NCBI RefSeq assembly: GCF_000255295.1
Contig: NC_017030.1
Coordinates: 8,902,328-8,966,327 of the forward strand
Source: Corallococcus coralloides DSM 2259
GTDB lineage: Bacteria > Myxococcota > Myxococcia > Myxococcales > Myxococcaceae
Length of the DNA stretch: 64,000 nt
Direction: 5' to 3'
Positions 16,182 through 25,558 of the stretch are shown piece by piece; the stretch's first letter is position 1; each line of letters opens with the position of its first letter. The position numbers and the translations under genes were made by a program. The notes below the pieces were generated by a model. It saw only the letters and a list, made by a program, of their open reading frames with translations. It was not told the DNA's origin and made no database searches.

Positions 16182-18569
16182 TCAGGCCATGGCCCCGGGG
16201 GCCTGGGCCCCGGCGCCGGCCCCGGAGCCCACAGGCACCCGCCGCAGCAGTGACTGGTAGTGCTTCAGCCAGGACGTGTTCAGCGGGTCCAGTTTGAGGG
16301 CCTCCGCGTAGCGCTCCAGCGCGGCCGGGACGGCCCGTTGGACCTCCAACGCATGACCCTGGGTGAAGAGGGCGCGGGCCTTCTTCTCCACCTCCGGCCG
16401 GGCGGCCAGGAAGGCGCTGCGCAGGGCCTCCATGGTGGGCTCCGGGACGCCCGCGGCCACGCAACGGGCCAATCCGCCCAGGTTGCCTCGGGTGGCGTCG
16501 TAGCCCACTCGGGAAAGCGGATCGCCGAGCATCCGCTGCGCGGCCAGCACGCGCACGCGCAGGGCGTCCAGGGCCTGACGCTGGCCGGTGGGCAGCGGGC
16601 GGTTCTGGAACGCGGCCAGGCGGCGCTGGGCGGCCTGGGCGCGGCGGTGGATGTCGCCGAAGTCGGCGTCGTGCTTCGCGCCCAGCAGCGTGTAGGGGTC
16701 CCGGGCAACGGCCTCCGCGCGGGACAGCATGCGGGCAAGCTCCGCGTCGGGCGCGGGCTCCGCGTCCTCCATGAGGGCGCGGGAGAGCAGCCGGCCCAGC
16801 GCGGGGAACTCGTCGGAGAAGTGGACGAAGACGCCCGCGGGCACGTTCCAGGTGCGCGCCTCGTCGAAGGTGACGTGGCGGACGACGTCGCAGGCGCCCA
16901 GGGCCGTCTCGCCCCGGAAGGACACCTCCACCGTCAGCCGCGCGGCGAGCGGGGGCAGTGAGCCCTGGCACTCGGCGAAGAGGCCCTCGGGGGCGACGTC
17001 GCTCACGGAGACGGGCTGGAGGACTTCGCCCGGCGTGAGGCCCAGGCGCACGCGCAGGTCCGCGGGCGCGTCCGTGCGGGGCGCGGAGGCCTCCAGCGGC
17101 GGCACGGGGTTCACCAGCGGAATGGGCGCGGCCTCATGGACGACGTCCACCAGCGGAATGGGCGGAGGCGACGGAATGGACGCGGGCTCCAGCGAGGGCG
17201 CCAGCGTCATGAACGGGATGGCCGCGGCGCCCAGCGTGGACGTGGGGTTCACCGCGGCCTGCGCCGTGACGTCCAGGGGCGAGGCTGGATCCACCAGCAG
17301 GATGGGCGCGCCGGCCTGGAGGGAGTTCGGCTCGATGATGCCGAGCTTCATCGTCTTGGCCGGCGCGTGGGACACGGCCTGCGGCTCCGGCTCGGCATCC
17401 CCCAGCAGCGCCACGGCGGAAGCCCAGAACGCGGCGACCTCCGCGCGCATGGCCCCCTCACCGGAGCGGGCGTTGGACGGCGCGCCATCCGCCGCGCGCA
17501 GCGCCGCGTCCTCCATGGACGTCGCGGCCATGCCCCACTCGGGCACGTCCTCCACGATGTCGAAGTCGTCCGCCGCGTCGTGCTGCTCGGCGCTCCCCTC
17601 CGCCGTGGCGACCCCCTCCACGTCGGCCACATCCTCGGGAGCATCCGCGGACGCGTTGCGCACCGGCGCCTTCAGACCCAGCGCCTCCGCGAGCGCGACG
17701 CGGAAGGCCCACGCGCTGTCGAACCGCTCCTCCGGCTTCGCGGCCAGCGCGCGCATCAGCACGGTGGACAGCGCGGGCGGCACGCTCGCGTTGAGGGCGT
17801 GCGGCGGGAACAGCGTCACGCCCGCGGAGCGCCCCAGCCCGAACGGCAGCCGGCCCGTCACCAGCAGGTAGCCCGCCACGCCCATCGCATGCACATCCGC
17901 GCGAGGGCTCCGGTTCATCCCCACGCACTGCTCGGGCGCCATGAACGTGGGCGAGCCCACCGTCACACCCTGCGCGCGCTCCTCCTGCGACAGCGCCGCC
18001 TCCCGCACCGCGCCCGCGCCGAAGTCGCGCACCCGCACGCGCCGCTCGCCCTTCGCGTCGCGCGTGACGAACATCGAATCCAGCGTGAGGTCCCCGTGCA
18101 CCAGCCCCCGCGCGTGCGCCGCCTCCAGCCCCGCGAGCGCCTGATCCAACACCTCGCCCACCTCGACCGGCGACAGCGGCAGGGGCAGCGCGCTCAGCGA
18201 CTCGCCCTCCGGCGCCTCCTGCAGCACGCAGGGCAGTCCTTGCGGACCGGGGCGCACGTCCAGCACGCGCGCCACGTGGCGGTGCACGACGTTGCGCTGC
18301 GCCAGCGCCTCCGCGATGAACCGGGCACGCACGGCGGGACGGGCCGCCAGGTGCGCGTGCAGCACCTTCACGGAGAAGCGGTGCCCGGTGGGCACGTACT
18401 CCGCCAGGTACACCGACGCCACCGCCCCCACCTCCAGCCGGCGCTTCAGGAGCAGCGGCCCGTGCCGCTGGCCCTCCAGCGAATCCCCCGGCACCGGAGG
18501 CCGGGCAGCGACGGAGCACGCCTCCCCATCCCGGTGTTCGCCCACGCAGCGCTTGCAGCCCATCGCCAT
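16182..18569 (-). CDS. Ser/Thr kinase-like protein fused to PilZ-like and J-like/TPR regions
   Basis: 795 residues from ATG 18569 (ATG 18563 fits the AGGCGGGG site equally well). A CKRC pair at 5-8 precedes a protein-kinase fold. The lysine is K68 and DFG is at 182-184. The catalytic loop reads HGDLTLDS (158-165): the aspartate is kept, but the usual Lys and Asn are Thr and Ser and the P-loop is poor, so activity is doubtful. A long Ala/Pro linker leads to a PilZ-like domain (about 535-640), then a J-domain-like DPYTLLGA segment and a TPR-like tail. Probably a myxobacterial signalling scaffold. Confidence 0.8.
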   Translation of the reverse strand: MAMGCKRCVGEHRDGEACSVAARPPVPGDSLEGQRHGPLLLKRRLEVGAVASVYLAEYVPTGHRFSVKVLHAHLAARPAVRARFIAEALAQRNVVHRHVARVLDVRPGPQGLPCVLQEAPEGESLSALPLPLSPVEVGEVLDQALAGLEAAHARGLVHGDLTLDSMFVTRDAKGERRVRVRDFGAGAVREAALSQEERAQGVTVGSPTFMAPEQCVGMNRSPRADVHAMGVAGYLLVTGRLPFGLGRSAGVTLFPPHALNASVPPALSTVLMRALAAKPEERFDSAWAFRVALAEALGLKAPVRNASADAPEDVADVEGVATAEGSAEQHDAADDFDIVEDVPEWGMAATSMEDAALRAADGAPSNARSGEGAMRAEVAAFWASAVALLGDAEPEPQAVSHAPAKTMKLGIIEPNSLQAGAPILLVDPASPLDVTAQAAVNPTSTLGAAAIPFMTLAPSLEPASIPSPPPIPLVDVVHEAAPIPLVNPVPPLEASAPRTDAPADLRVRLGLTPGEVLQPVSVSDVAPEGLFAECQGSLPPLAARLTVEVSFRGETALGACDVVRHVTFDEARTWNVPAGVFVHFSDEFPALGRLLSRALMEDAEPAPDAELARMLSRAEAVARDPYTLLGAKHDADFGDIHRRAQAAQRRLAAFQNRPLPTGQRQALDALRVRVLAAQRMLGDPLSRVGYDATRGNLGGLARCVAAGVPEPTMEALRSAFLAARPEVEKKARALFTQGHALEVQRAVPAALERYAEALKLDPLNTSWLKHYQSLLRRVPVGSGAGAGAQAPGAMA

Positions 18570-18761
18570 CCCCGCCTGTCGCCCCGGAAATGGGGCGGAC
18601 CCGGGATGGACTTGCAACCCGCGCGCCTCGTGCCCGGGGCCCGCTTTCGTCCGGACCGCGACACTCCAACACCCGCGAGTGCCAGCAAACCCCGCAAAAC
18701 GAACCAGGGCCCCCTGTAGAAACGACAGGGAGCCCCGGGAAGAAATGTGTGGGGTGAAACA

Positions 18762-18779
18762 GGAGGCGAAGTCGCCTCC
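18762..18779 (-). terminator. hairpin after manC
   Basis: A perfect 8-bp inverted repeat (GGAGGCGA / TCGCCTCC) with a two-base centre, five bases beyond the manC stop on the minus strand and followed by TGTTTC. Fits a short intrinsic terminator separating manC from the kinase-like gene. Confidence 0.55.
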
Positions 18780-18783
18780 AGGC

Positions 18784-19845
18784 CTACAGCAGCTTGGTGC
18801 GCTTCTTGGCCTTGAGGGCCTCGACGACCTTGCGGACGTCCTGGCTCTTGTCCTTGGGGACCACGAGCACGGCGTCACCGGAGTCCACCACCACCACGTC
18901 GTGCATGCCCACGACGGACAGCGTGCGCTTGTCGGACAGCACCACGCAGTTGGTGCAGTCCACCAGCACCGCGTCGCCGGAGACGACGTTGCCCTGCGCG
19001 TCCGCGGGGCGCACTTCGGGGATGGCGGCGAAGGAGCCCACGTCGGACCAGCCGAAGTCGCCGTCCAGCACCGCGATGTTCTCCGCCTTCTCCATCACGC
19101 CGTAGTCGATGGAGATGGAGGGCAGCTTGGGGAACACGCGCTTGAGCACGGCCGGGAAGGTGCGCTTGCCGGCGGCCTTCTGGAGCGCGTCCAGGCCCTT
19201 CTGCATCTCCGGCATGTGCTTCTGGAAGGCCTCCAGCATCACGTCCGCGCGGAAGACGAAGATGCCGCCGTTCCACAGGTAGTCGCCGCCGGCCACGTAC
19301 TCCTGCGCCGTCTTGAGGTCGGGCTTCTCCTTGAACGCCTTCACGCGGCGGCCGCCGCCGTCCAGCGCGTCACCGACCTGGATGTAGCCGTAGCCCGTCT
19401 CCGGGCGCGCGGGCTTGATGCCCAGCGTGACGATGTGGCCGCCTTCCGCGATGCGGGCTGCCTCCGCGAGCGTGCGCTGGAAGCCCTTCACGTCCCCCAC
19501 GTGGTGATCCGACGGCAGCACCGCGAGCACGCCCTTGGGGTCGCGCGCGGCCACCTGGAGCGCGGCGAGCGCGATGGCGGGCGCGGTGTTGCGCGCCACG
19601 GGCTCCACCAGGAGGTTGCCCTTGGGCAGCCCCTTCACCAGCTTCGCGGCCGTCTTCGCGTGCACGGGACCGCACACGATGAAGGTGTTCTTCACCGGGG
19701 CCAGGCCCTTGAGGCGCTGAGCGGTGTCGGTGAGCAGCGGCTGCTTGGAGGCCAGCGGGAGGAACTGCTTCGGACGGGCCTGGCGGGACAGCGGCCAGAA
19801 GCGGGTGCCGGAGCCTCCGGCCATGATGACGGGGTAGAGGGCCAT
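18784..19845 (-). CDS. manC: mannose-1-phosphate guanylyltransferase
   Basis: 353 residues, single-domain nucleotidyltransferase making GDP-mannose from mannose-1-phosphate and GTP. The N-terminal signature MAGGSGTRFWPLSRQARPKQFLPL is intact, followed by the GIKPARPETGYGYI block and an FVFRAD motif. There is no fused isomerase domain. AGGAG precedes the ATG at 19845. GDP-mannose would feed exo- or lipopolysaccharide synthesis, consistent with the nearby phosphohexomutase and the SGNH/MBOAT pair at 20.5-24.7 kb. Confidence 0.93.
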   Translation of the reverse strand: MALYPVIMAGGSGTRFWPLSRQARPKQFLPLASKQPLLTDTAQRLKGLAPVKNTFIVCGPVHAKTAAKLVKGLPKGNLLVEPVARNTAPAIALAALQVAARDPKGVLAVLPSDHHVGDVKGFQRTLAEAARIAEGGHIVTLGIKPARPETGYGYIQVGDALDGGGRRVKAFKEKPDLKTAQEYVAGGDYLWNGGIFVFRADVMLEAFQKHMPEMQKGLDALQKAAGKRTFPAVLKRVFPKLPSISIDYGVMEKAENIAVLDGDFGWSDVGSFAAIPEVRPADAQGNVVSGDAVLVDCTNCVVLSDKRTLSVVGMHDVVVVDSGDAVLVVPKDKSQDVRKVVEALKAKKRTKLL

Positions 19846-19947
19846 ATGCGGGTGCGAGCTCCTAGGGGCACGCCGGCCCATGGCCTGGCGCGCACGGCGG
19901 CGCACCATAGCGCGTCGCGCCAGCGTGGGAAGGGGGCTGCTCGCCGC

Positions 19948-20382
19948 TCAGGCTGGCAGGACCGCGATGGCCTCCACCTCGAAGAGCATCGCGTCCAGTG
20001 CCAGCCGGGGGACGGGAATCAGCGTGCAGGTCGGCTTCATGCCGCCGTTCCAGGCCGCGTCCAGCTCGGGGCCGATGATGCGCAGCTTCTCCTCCGTGTG
20101 GTCCACCACCAGCATCGTGAGCCTGGCGACGTCACCGACGCCCGCTCCCACGGACTCGAGGGCCGTCCGAACGTTCTTGAACGCCTGCCTCACCTGGAGG
20201 CGGAAGTCGGGCTCGAGCGCGCCCGTCTCGCGCTCTCCCCCCTGCCCCGCCAGGAAGACCAGCCGGGAGCCGGGCGCGACCTGCGCCACGTGTGAGAAGC
20301 CATAGGGCGCCGGGTCGAACAACCCCTTCGGATTCGTCAGCACCACGGTCGGCGTCTTCGAGGAGTCTGAGCTCTGTCCCAT
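19948..20382 (-). CDS. RidA/YjgF family protein lacking the catalytic arginine
   Basis: A 144-residue protein of the RidA (YjgF/YER057c/UK114) family, which forms trimers; canonical members hydrolyse reactive enamines. Visible blocks: PYGFSHVAQVAPGSRLVFLAGQ, QVRQAFKNVRTALESVGAG and FEVEAIAVLPA. Where canonical RidA has the Arg of the ARSxVEV motif, this protein reads KPTCTLIPVP, so imine deaminase activity is unlikely. It may belong to the Rid subfamilies of unknown role. Divergent from the SGNH gene. Confidence 0.85.
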   Translation of the reverse strand: MGQSSDSSKTPTVVLTNPKGLFDPAPYGFSHVAQVAPGSRLVFLAGQGGERETGALEPDFRLQVRQAFKNVRTALESVGAGVGDVARLTMLVVDHTEEKLRIIGPELDAAWNGGMKPTCTLIPVPRLALDAMLFEVEAIAVLPA

Positions 20383-20510
20383 GCTTCAGCGTCTCCCATC
20401 CGGCCCGATGATGTGAAGGGGGCCCGGCCGCCTGCCCCCCGAGGGATGGGGCGCGACAATGTGGGCAGAGTTTTGACCCGCCCCCGAAAAGCCAGTCTCA
20501 TGCCCCGGCG

Positions 20511-23258
20511 TTGAGCCTCAAACCCACATCCACCGGATGGACGCTGGCCTTCACCGTGCTGCTGGCGGTGGGGTTGTCCCTGGCGCCATTGCCGGAGAAG
20601 TACCGCCCCCTCCCCAGCCTTCGTCAGGAAGGTCCGCTCGGGCCCAAGCTGGCGGCGATCGCGCTGCCCGCGTCCCTGCGCGGCGTGAAGGCCCCGCGCC
20701 CTCCCTCGGACACGATGGTCCCGGACGCTCCGCCCGCCGCGGTCGCGGATGCGGACACGGCCGCCAACGACACGGATCCGCAGGCGGGCCCGCAGGTGGG
20801 GGAAGCCCCCGCCGTGCCCGGCATCGGCCTGGAGGAGCTGAGCGCCCCCACGCTGGCGACCGCGCGGGAGCTGGAGGCGCTGCGCGAGCGGATGGGCGCG
20901 AAGCACGTGGACATCGAGCTCAACTGCCGCAAGGCGCGCGCGGACGGGACGTGTGAAGAGGACGGCCTGGCGCCGTTCATGAAGGCGCTGGGAGATTTGC
21001 GCGCGGACACGCGGCGCACGCCGGTGCGGGTGGTGCATCTGGGCGATTCGCTGATCGCCTCCGACTACGTCACGGACGTGGTGCGCGACCGGCTCCAGGA
21101 GCGCTTTGGTTCGGGCGGTCCGGGCTTCCTCTACATCCACCGGCTGGCGAGCGCCGGCCGCGCCACGCGCGCGGGCACCGCGAGCACGGACGGATGGAAG
21201 ATGGAGCGGCTGGTGGACACGCACTGGCCCAAGGACCGCGTGGGCTGGACGGGCGTGGCCTTCTCCACGAACGGCCCCGCGCAGTCCACGCGCTACTCCG
21301 TGGAGGGCGCGCGCGAGGCGGAGTTGTTCTTCCTGGCCCAGCCCGCGAACGGCTCCGTGCAGGTGGCGGTGGACGGAAAGAACACGCAGCGCATCCAGAC
21401 GCGCGCGTTCGGTTCCAAGGCGGAAGCGGCCTTCGCCCGGCTCAAGCTTCCCGAGGGCGCCAAGACGCTGACGCTCACCGCGAGCGGCAAGACGGAGCTG
21501 CACGGCGTCTCCGTGGAGTCGGGCACGCCGGGCGTCGTCTACGACACGGTGGGCCTGCTGGGCGGCATGGCGGAGGTGTACCTGCGCGCGCAGCCCCAGG
21601 CGTTCCGCGCGCAGCTCAAGCACCGCAAGCCGTCGCTGGTGGTGTTGATGGTGGGCGGCAACGAGGCGTTCTTCCTCTCGCGCGACCGCACCACGCTGGA
21701 CGAGGTCCGCTCGCAGATGAAGGAGCTGGTGTCGCGCGTGCGCACGGCGGTGCCGGACGCGGCGTGCCTCGTCATGTCGCCCATCGACGCGGGCGTGCGC
21801 ACGCTGAGCGGCGAGGTGATCACCCGCCGGCACTCGGCGGAGGTGGCGGAGGTGTTCCGAGAGGAGGCGCGCGCGGGAGGCTGCGCCTTCTACGACACGC
21901 TGGCGGCGATGGGCGGCGAGGGCTCCGCGCTCAAGTGGCTGGAGTCCGGCCTGATGCTGGAGGACCTGGTGCACCCGCGCGTGCGCGGCTCCAACCTGCT
22001 GGGCCACCTGTTCGACCTGGCGTTGCAGCGGACCTTCGCGCGCACGCATCCGCCGCGCGTGCCGGGCACGGACAGGACCGGCCTGCGGGACGCGACCCCG
22101 GCGCTGCGCCGCACGTTCGAGTCCCTGGCCCGCCGGGAGTCCGGCGCGAAGCTGCGCGTGGGCATCGCGCAGCTGGGCGCGTCGCACACGGCGGCGCACT
22201 ACTTCTCCGACAAGGTCCGCGACGCGCTGACGAAGCGCTTCGGTGACGCGGGCCGGGGCTTCATCGCTGCGGGCAAGCCGTCCTCCCGGCTGGAGGCGGC
22301 GCGCGTGACGCGCACACTGGACGGCGCGTGGACGGTGGAGGACGCGAAGAGCACGCCTGGAGGCGTCTCCGGAACCCTCTGGGGTCTCACCGGCATCCGC
22401 GCGGTGGGCGCGCCGGGCGCGAGCCTGGGCATCTCCTTCTGCGAAGGCTGCGCGGAGGACAAGAACCGCCAGGGCCGGCTGGACCTGTACGCGCTGGACG
22501 CGCCGGGGGCCGCGGCGCCTGAAATCACGGTGGATGGAGAAGAGATTCCGCCGGAAGCCCCGCCGCCGGAGCCACTGACGCAGCCGACGGTGCGCATCCG
22601 TTCGTTCCCGGTGACGGGCGTGGCGCACTCGGTCCAGGTGAAGGTGCCGGAGGGTGGCGGGAGCGCGACGGTGCTGGGCGCGTCGTTGGAGTACGACGTG
22701 CCGGGGCTGGTGTACGACGCGCTGGGGTTGCCCGGCGCCACGGCCTTCACGGCGCGGGACATGGATGCGCCGGCGATGGACGCGCAGCTGTCCGCGCGCC
22801 GTCCGGACCTGCTGGTGTTCTGGTACGGCACCAACGAGGCGGAGCTGCCGGGGCTGGACGCGGACGGGCTGCGCCAGGACTACGCGGCGTTGATTTCACG
22901 CATGCGTAAGGCGACGAACGCGGAGTGCCTGGTCATCGGGCCCACGGACCGGCTCCAGCAGGACGCGAACGGCCGGTGGGACGAGGCGCCGTCGCTGGCG
23001 AAGGTGTTGAACACGCTGCCGCAGGTGGCGAAGGACGCGGGCTGCGCGTACTGGTCCGCGCGCGCGGCGATGGGTGGTGAGCGTTCCATGCAGCGCTGGC
23101 AGCGCCAGCCGGAGCCGCTGGGCCACGCGGACGGGGTGCACCTGACGCCGCAGGGCTACGCGGTGCTGGCGAACGCGTTCGTGAAGGACCTGATGGCGGC
23201 GTACGAGTCCACGAAGAAGGGCGGCGAGCCGACGGCCTCCGCCGCGGGAGCGCCCTGA
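20511..23258 (+). CDS. tandem SGNH (GDSL-like) protein, probable polysaccharide O-acyl transfer partner
   Basis: 915 residues with an N-terminal membrane anchor (about 10-27) and two SGNH domains. Domain 1 has GDS at about 178-180, a GGNEAFF block III and a DLVHPR histidine near 488. Domain 2 has GASH with the serine near 557, YGTNEAE, and a DGVHLTPQGY histidine near 875. Each half therefore keeps Ser, Asn and His. The start is TTG at 20511; the ATG at 20500 runs into a stop at once. The MBOAT gene follows after three bases. This mirrors AlgI/AlgJ/AlgX-type periplasmic acetyl transfer. Confidence 0.85.
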   Translation: MSLKPTSTGWTLAFTVLLAVGLSLAPLPEKYRPLPSLRQEGPLGPKLAAIALPASLRGVKAPRPPSDTMVPDAPPAAVADADTAANDTDPQAGPQVGEAPAVPGIGLEELSAPTLATARELEALRERMGAKHVDIELNCRKARADGTCEEDGLAPFMKALGDLRADTRRTPVRVVHLGDSLIASDYVTDVVRDRLQERFGSGGPGFLYIHRLASAGRATRAGTASTDGWKMERLVDTHWPKDRVGWTGVAFSTNGPAQSTRYSVEGAREAELFFLAQPANGSVQVAVDGKNTQRIQTRAFGSKAEAAFARLKLPEGAKTLTLTASGKTELHGVSVESGTPGVVYDTVGLLGGMAEVYLRAQPQAFRAQLKHRKPSLVVLMVGGNEAFFLSRDRTTLDEVRSQMKELVSRVRTAVPDAACLVMSPIDAGVRTLSGEVITRRHSAEVAEVFREEARAGGCAFYDTLAAMGGEGSALKWLESGLMLEDLVHPRVRGSNLLGHLFDLALQRTFARTHPPRVPGTDRTGLRDATPALRRTFESLARRESGAKLRVGIAQLGASHTAAHYFSDKVRDALTKRFGDAGRGFIAAGKPSSRLEAARVTRTLDGAWTVEDAKSTPGGVSGTLWGLTGIRAVGAPGASLGISFCEGCAEDKNRQGRLDLYALDAPGAAAPEITVDGEEIPPEAPPPEPLTQPTVRIRSFPVTGVAHSVQVKVPEGGGSATVLGASLEYDVPGLVYDALGLPGATAFTARDMDAPAMDAQLSARRPDLLVFWYGTNEAELPGLDADGLRQDYAALISRMRKATNAECLVIGPTDRLQQDANGRWDEAPSLAKVLNTLPQVAKDAGCAYWSARAAMGGERSMQRWQRQPEPLGHADGVHLTPQGYAVLANAFVKDLMAAYESTKKGGEPTASAAGAP

Positions 23259-23261
23259 GCC

Positions 23262-24734
23262 GTGCTGTCCCACAGCCTCCAGTACGTCGTCTTCGTCATC
23301 GCGGTGTTCGCGCTCTACTGGGCGGTGCACCGGCATTACTGGCCGCGGATGCTGTTGCTGCTGGCGGCCAGCCTGCTGGTCTACGTGTCGTTCCTCGGGG
23401 TGCCGCTGATCGCGTTCGTGGGCGGGATGCCGCCGGGCGAGCTGGTCGTGAAGCTGGTGCCGCTGTTCATCTTCCTGGCCGGCGTGACGGTGGATCACCT
23501 GCTGGTGAAGGGGATGGGGGCCACGGAGCGGCCGGGGCTGCGCAAGGCGCTGGTGGTGCTGTCCATCGTCTCCAACCTGGGGCTGCTGGCGGGCTTCAAG
23601 TACCTGGAGCTGTTGCGCAGGACGGTGTCGTCGCTCTTGGGGCCCTGGGGCGTGGAGGTGCGGCCGGAGCCATTCCATCTCCTGTTGCCGGTGGGCCTGT
23701 CGTTCTTCGTGTTCCAGGCCATCAGCTACACGGTGGACGTGTACCGGGGGAAGGCGAGCTCCGAGCACTCGTTCGTGGAGCACCTGCTCTACATGCTGTT
23801 CTTCCCGCGCGTGTTGAGCGGGCCGATTGTCCGCGCGTCGGAGCTGATGGCGCACTTCCGGGAAGTGCCCACGCTGTCGTCGGATGATGGGAACAAGGCG
23901 CTGTTCCGCATTGCCGTAGGGCTGGTGAAGAAGCTGGTCATCGCGGACGTGCTGGGCAGCGGCATCGTGGATCCGGTGTTCGGCAGTCCGCACGCGTACT
24001 CGTCGGCGGAGTGCGCGGTGGCGGCGGTCGCGTACACGTTGGAGCTGTACTACGACTTCTCGGGGTACTCGGACATCGCGATTGGGGTGGCGTCGCTGTT
24101 CGGCTTCAAGTTCCCGGAGAACTTCGCGCGGCCGTATCTGGCGAAGAACCTGTTCGAGTTCTGGAACCGCTGGCACATGAGCCTGTCGTCATGGCTGCGG
24201 GACTACCTGTACATCCCGCTGGGCGGCAACCGGCGGTCGAAGCCGCGGGTGTGCTTCAACCTGATGATGGTGATGGTGCTGGGAGGCCTGTGGCACGGGG
24301 CGGACTGGCGCTTCGCGGTCTGGGGCGCGGTGCACGGCGTGGCGTTGTGCGGGGTGCGGTGCTGGTGGTGGTTCAAGGGCAAGCAGCAGGAGCCGGGCCC
24401 GGCGCGCGTGGCCATTGGGATGTTGGCCACGTTCACGCTGGTGGTGTTGACGCGCGTGGTGTTCCGGGCGCCGGACATGGCGCACGCGGGTGAGTTCTAC
24501 GCACGGATGCTGGCGGGAATCCCAGGCCTGGCGAACGTGGGCCCGCTGGTGTGGAGCATGCTGGCCATCGCGGTCCTCGCGCACACGCTGCCGATGAAGC
24601 TCTACGACACCGCGGCGCTCGTGTTCCTCAAGATGCCCGCGCCCGCGAGAGCGGTGGTGCTGGTGCTCCTGGGCCTGGGCATCCGCCAGCTGTCCACGCT
24701 GGAGACCCGGCCGTACGTGTACCTGCAGTTCTGA
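23262..24734 (+). CDS. MBOAT family O-acyltransferase (AlgI-like)
   Basis: 490 residues with about ten membrane segments. Family hallmarks are FFPRVLSGPIVRASE, YYDFSGYSDIAIG, the FEFWNRWHMSLSSWLRDYLYIPLGG block, and the catalytic histidine in GGLWHGADW. It moves acyl groups from the cytoplasm across the inner membrane for transfer onto a polysaccharide by the SGNH partner encoded just upstream. The start is GTG at 23262. Which polymer is modified is not shown; nearby GDP-mannose genes hint at a mannose-containing glycan. Confidence 0.92.
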   Translation: MLSHSLQYVVFVIAVFALYWAVHRHYWPRMLLLLAASLLVYVSFLGVPLIAFVGGMPPGELVVKLVPLFIFLAGVTVDHLLVKGMGATERPGLRKALVVLSIVSNLGLLAGFKYLELLRRTVSSLLGPWGVEVRPEPFHLLLPVGLSFFVFQAISYTVDVYRGKASSEHSFVEHLLYMLFFPRVLSGPIVRASELMAHFREVPTLSSDDGNKALFRIAVGLVKKLVIADVLGSGIVDPVFGSPHAYSSAECAVAAVAYTLELYYDFSGYSDIAIGVASLFGFKFPENFARPYLAKNLFEFWNRWHMSLSSWLRDYLYIPLGGNRRSKPRVCFNLMMVMVLGGLWHGADWRFAVWGAVHGVALCGVRCWWWFKGKQQEPGPARVAIGMLATFTLVVLTRVVFRAPDMAHAGEFYARMLAGIPGLANVGPLVWSMLAIAVLAHTLPMKLYDTAALVFLKMPAPARAVVLVLLGLGIRQLSTLETRPYVYLQF

Positions 24735-24749
24735 GTACGCTGGCGCCGG

Positions 24750-25532
24750 ATGGGTTCCTTCCGGCGACAGCTCCTCTGGATTGGCATCGCGGGCCTGGGC
24801 ATCGCGTGCGCGTCGTCCGGTGCTCGGCGGTTCTATCTGGCGTCGGAAATTCGGAAGCGGGATGGCATTGAGGGGCTGAGCATCGCGCCCGGCCCCTGGC
24901 CGGAGGTTCCTGCTGTGCTGACGCGCACTTCGCTCGTTCCCGACGATCTAGTGATTCCCACGCTCCAGGCCTTGCTGGAGCTTCCCGGCGCGGTGGACGC
25001 ATGTGACGCGAACACCGGGCGACCACGCCCGGAAGCGTCCGAATACTGCGTGGCCATCTACCGGACTCCCACGGACTGGCGTGTGTCATGGCCCATCAAG
25101 AACACGGTGAAGCCGGGCGGCTCCTGCATGCCTCCGTTCGGTGGTGTCGAGGATGCGGATCTTGGCGGGGATCTTCCTGTGTTCGGCTATGCGCACAATC
25201 ACCCGTGCGCTTCTGACCTCAGCAATCAAGACCTACGCACCTGGCCCATGACGAAGTCGGAGGGCGCATGGGTCGTGGTCGCCTATGGCACAACGCCAGA
25301 TGGACGGCTCGCACGTGACAAACAGGGCCAGGTGATTCCCGCCTGGGGTTGGCTTGCCACGGGACACCGTGCGTCGCCCCGGTTCTACAAGTGGAACCAA
25401 GCGGGTGAAGTCTTCCGGTGGGATGTCAGTAGGAAGCAGTGGAAGTTCCAAGCACGCTGCGAACCGAGCCCATCCAGCATGCTCAGGCCTGAAGGTGTTC
25501 CTCCCAAGTGCTCCGCGGCACTCCACCCCTAA
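24750..25532 (+). CDS. lipoprotein with JAMM/DUF4329-like metallopeptidase motif
   Basis: 260 residues with a lipoprotein signal (hydrophobic run ending IACASS). The core FGYAHNHPCASDLSNQD gives H149-x-H151 followed by S158 and D161. This resembles the JAMM/MPN+ zinc motif (HxH...SxxD) but has one residue fewer between the second His and Asp. Upstream glutamates could provide the fourth ligand. Several cysteines are present. It starts 15 bases after the MBOAT stop, but its base composition is lower in GC, so it probably belongs with the next two genes. Target unknown; bacterial JAMM proteins often occur in conflict systems. Confidence 0.68.
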   Translation: MGSFRRQLLWIGIAGLGIACASSGARRFYLASEIRKRDGIEGLSIAPGPWPEVPAVLTRTSLVPDDLVIPTLQALLELPGAVDACDANTGRPRPEASEYCVAIYRTPTDWRVSWPIKNTVKPGGSCMPPFGGVEDADLGGDLPVFGYAHNHPCASDLSNQDLRTWPMTKSEGAWVVVAYGTTPDGRLARDKQGQVIPAWGWLATGHRASPRFYKWNQAGEVFRWDVSRKQWKFQARCEPSPSSMLRPEGVPPKCSAALHP

Positions 25533-25558
25533 TGGCCCATGGGCTATCCAGGTACAAC

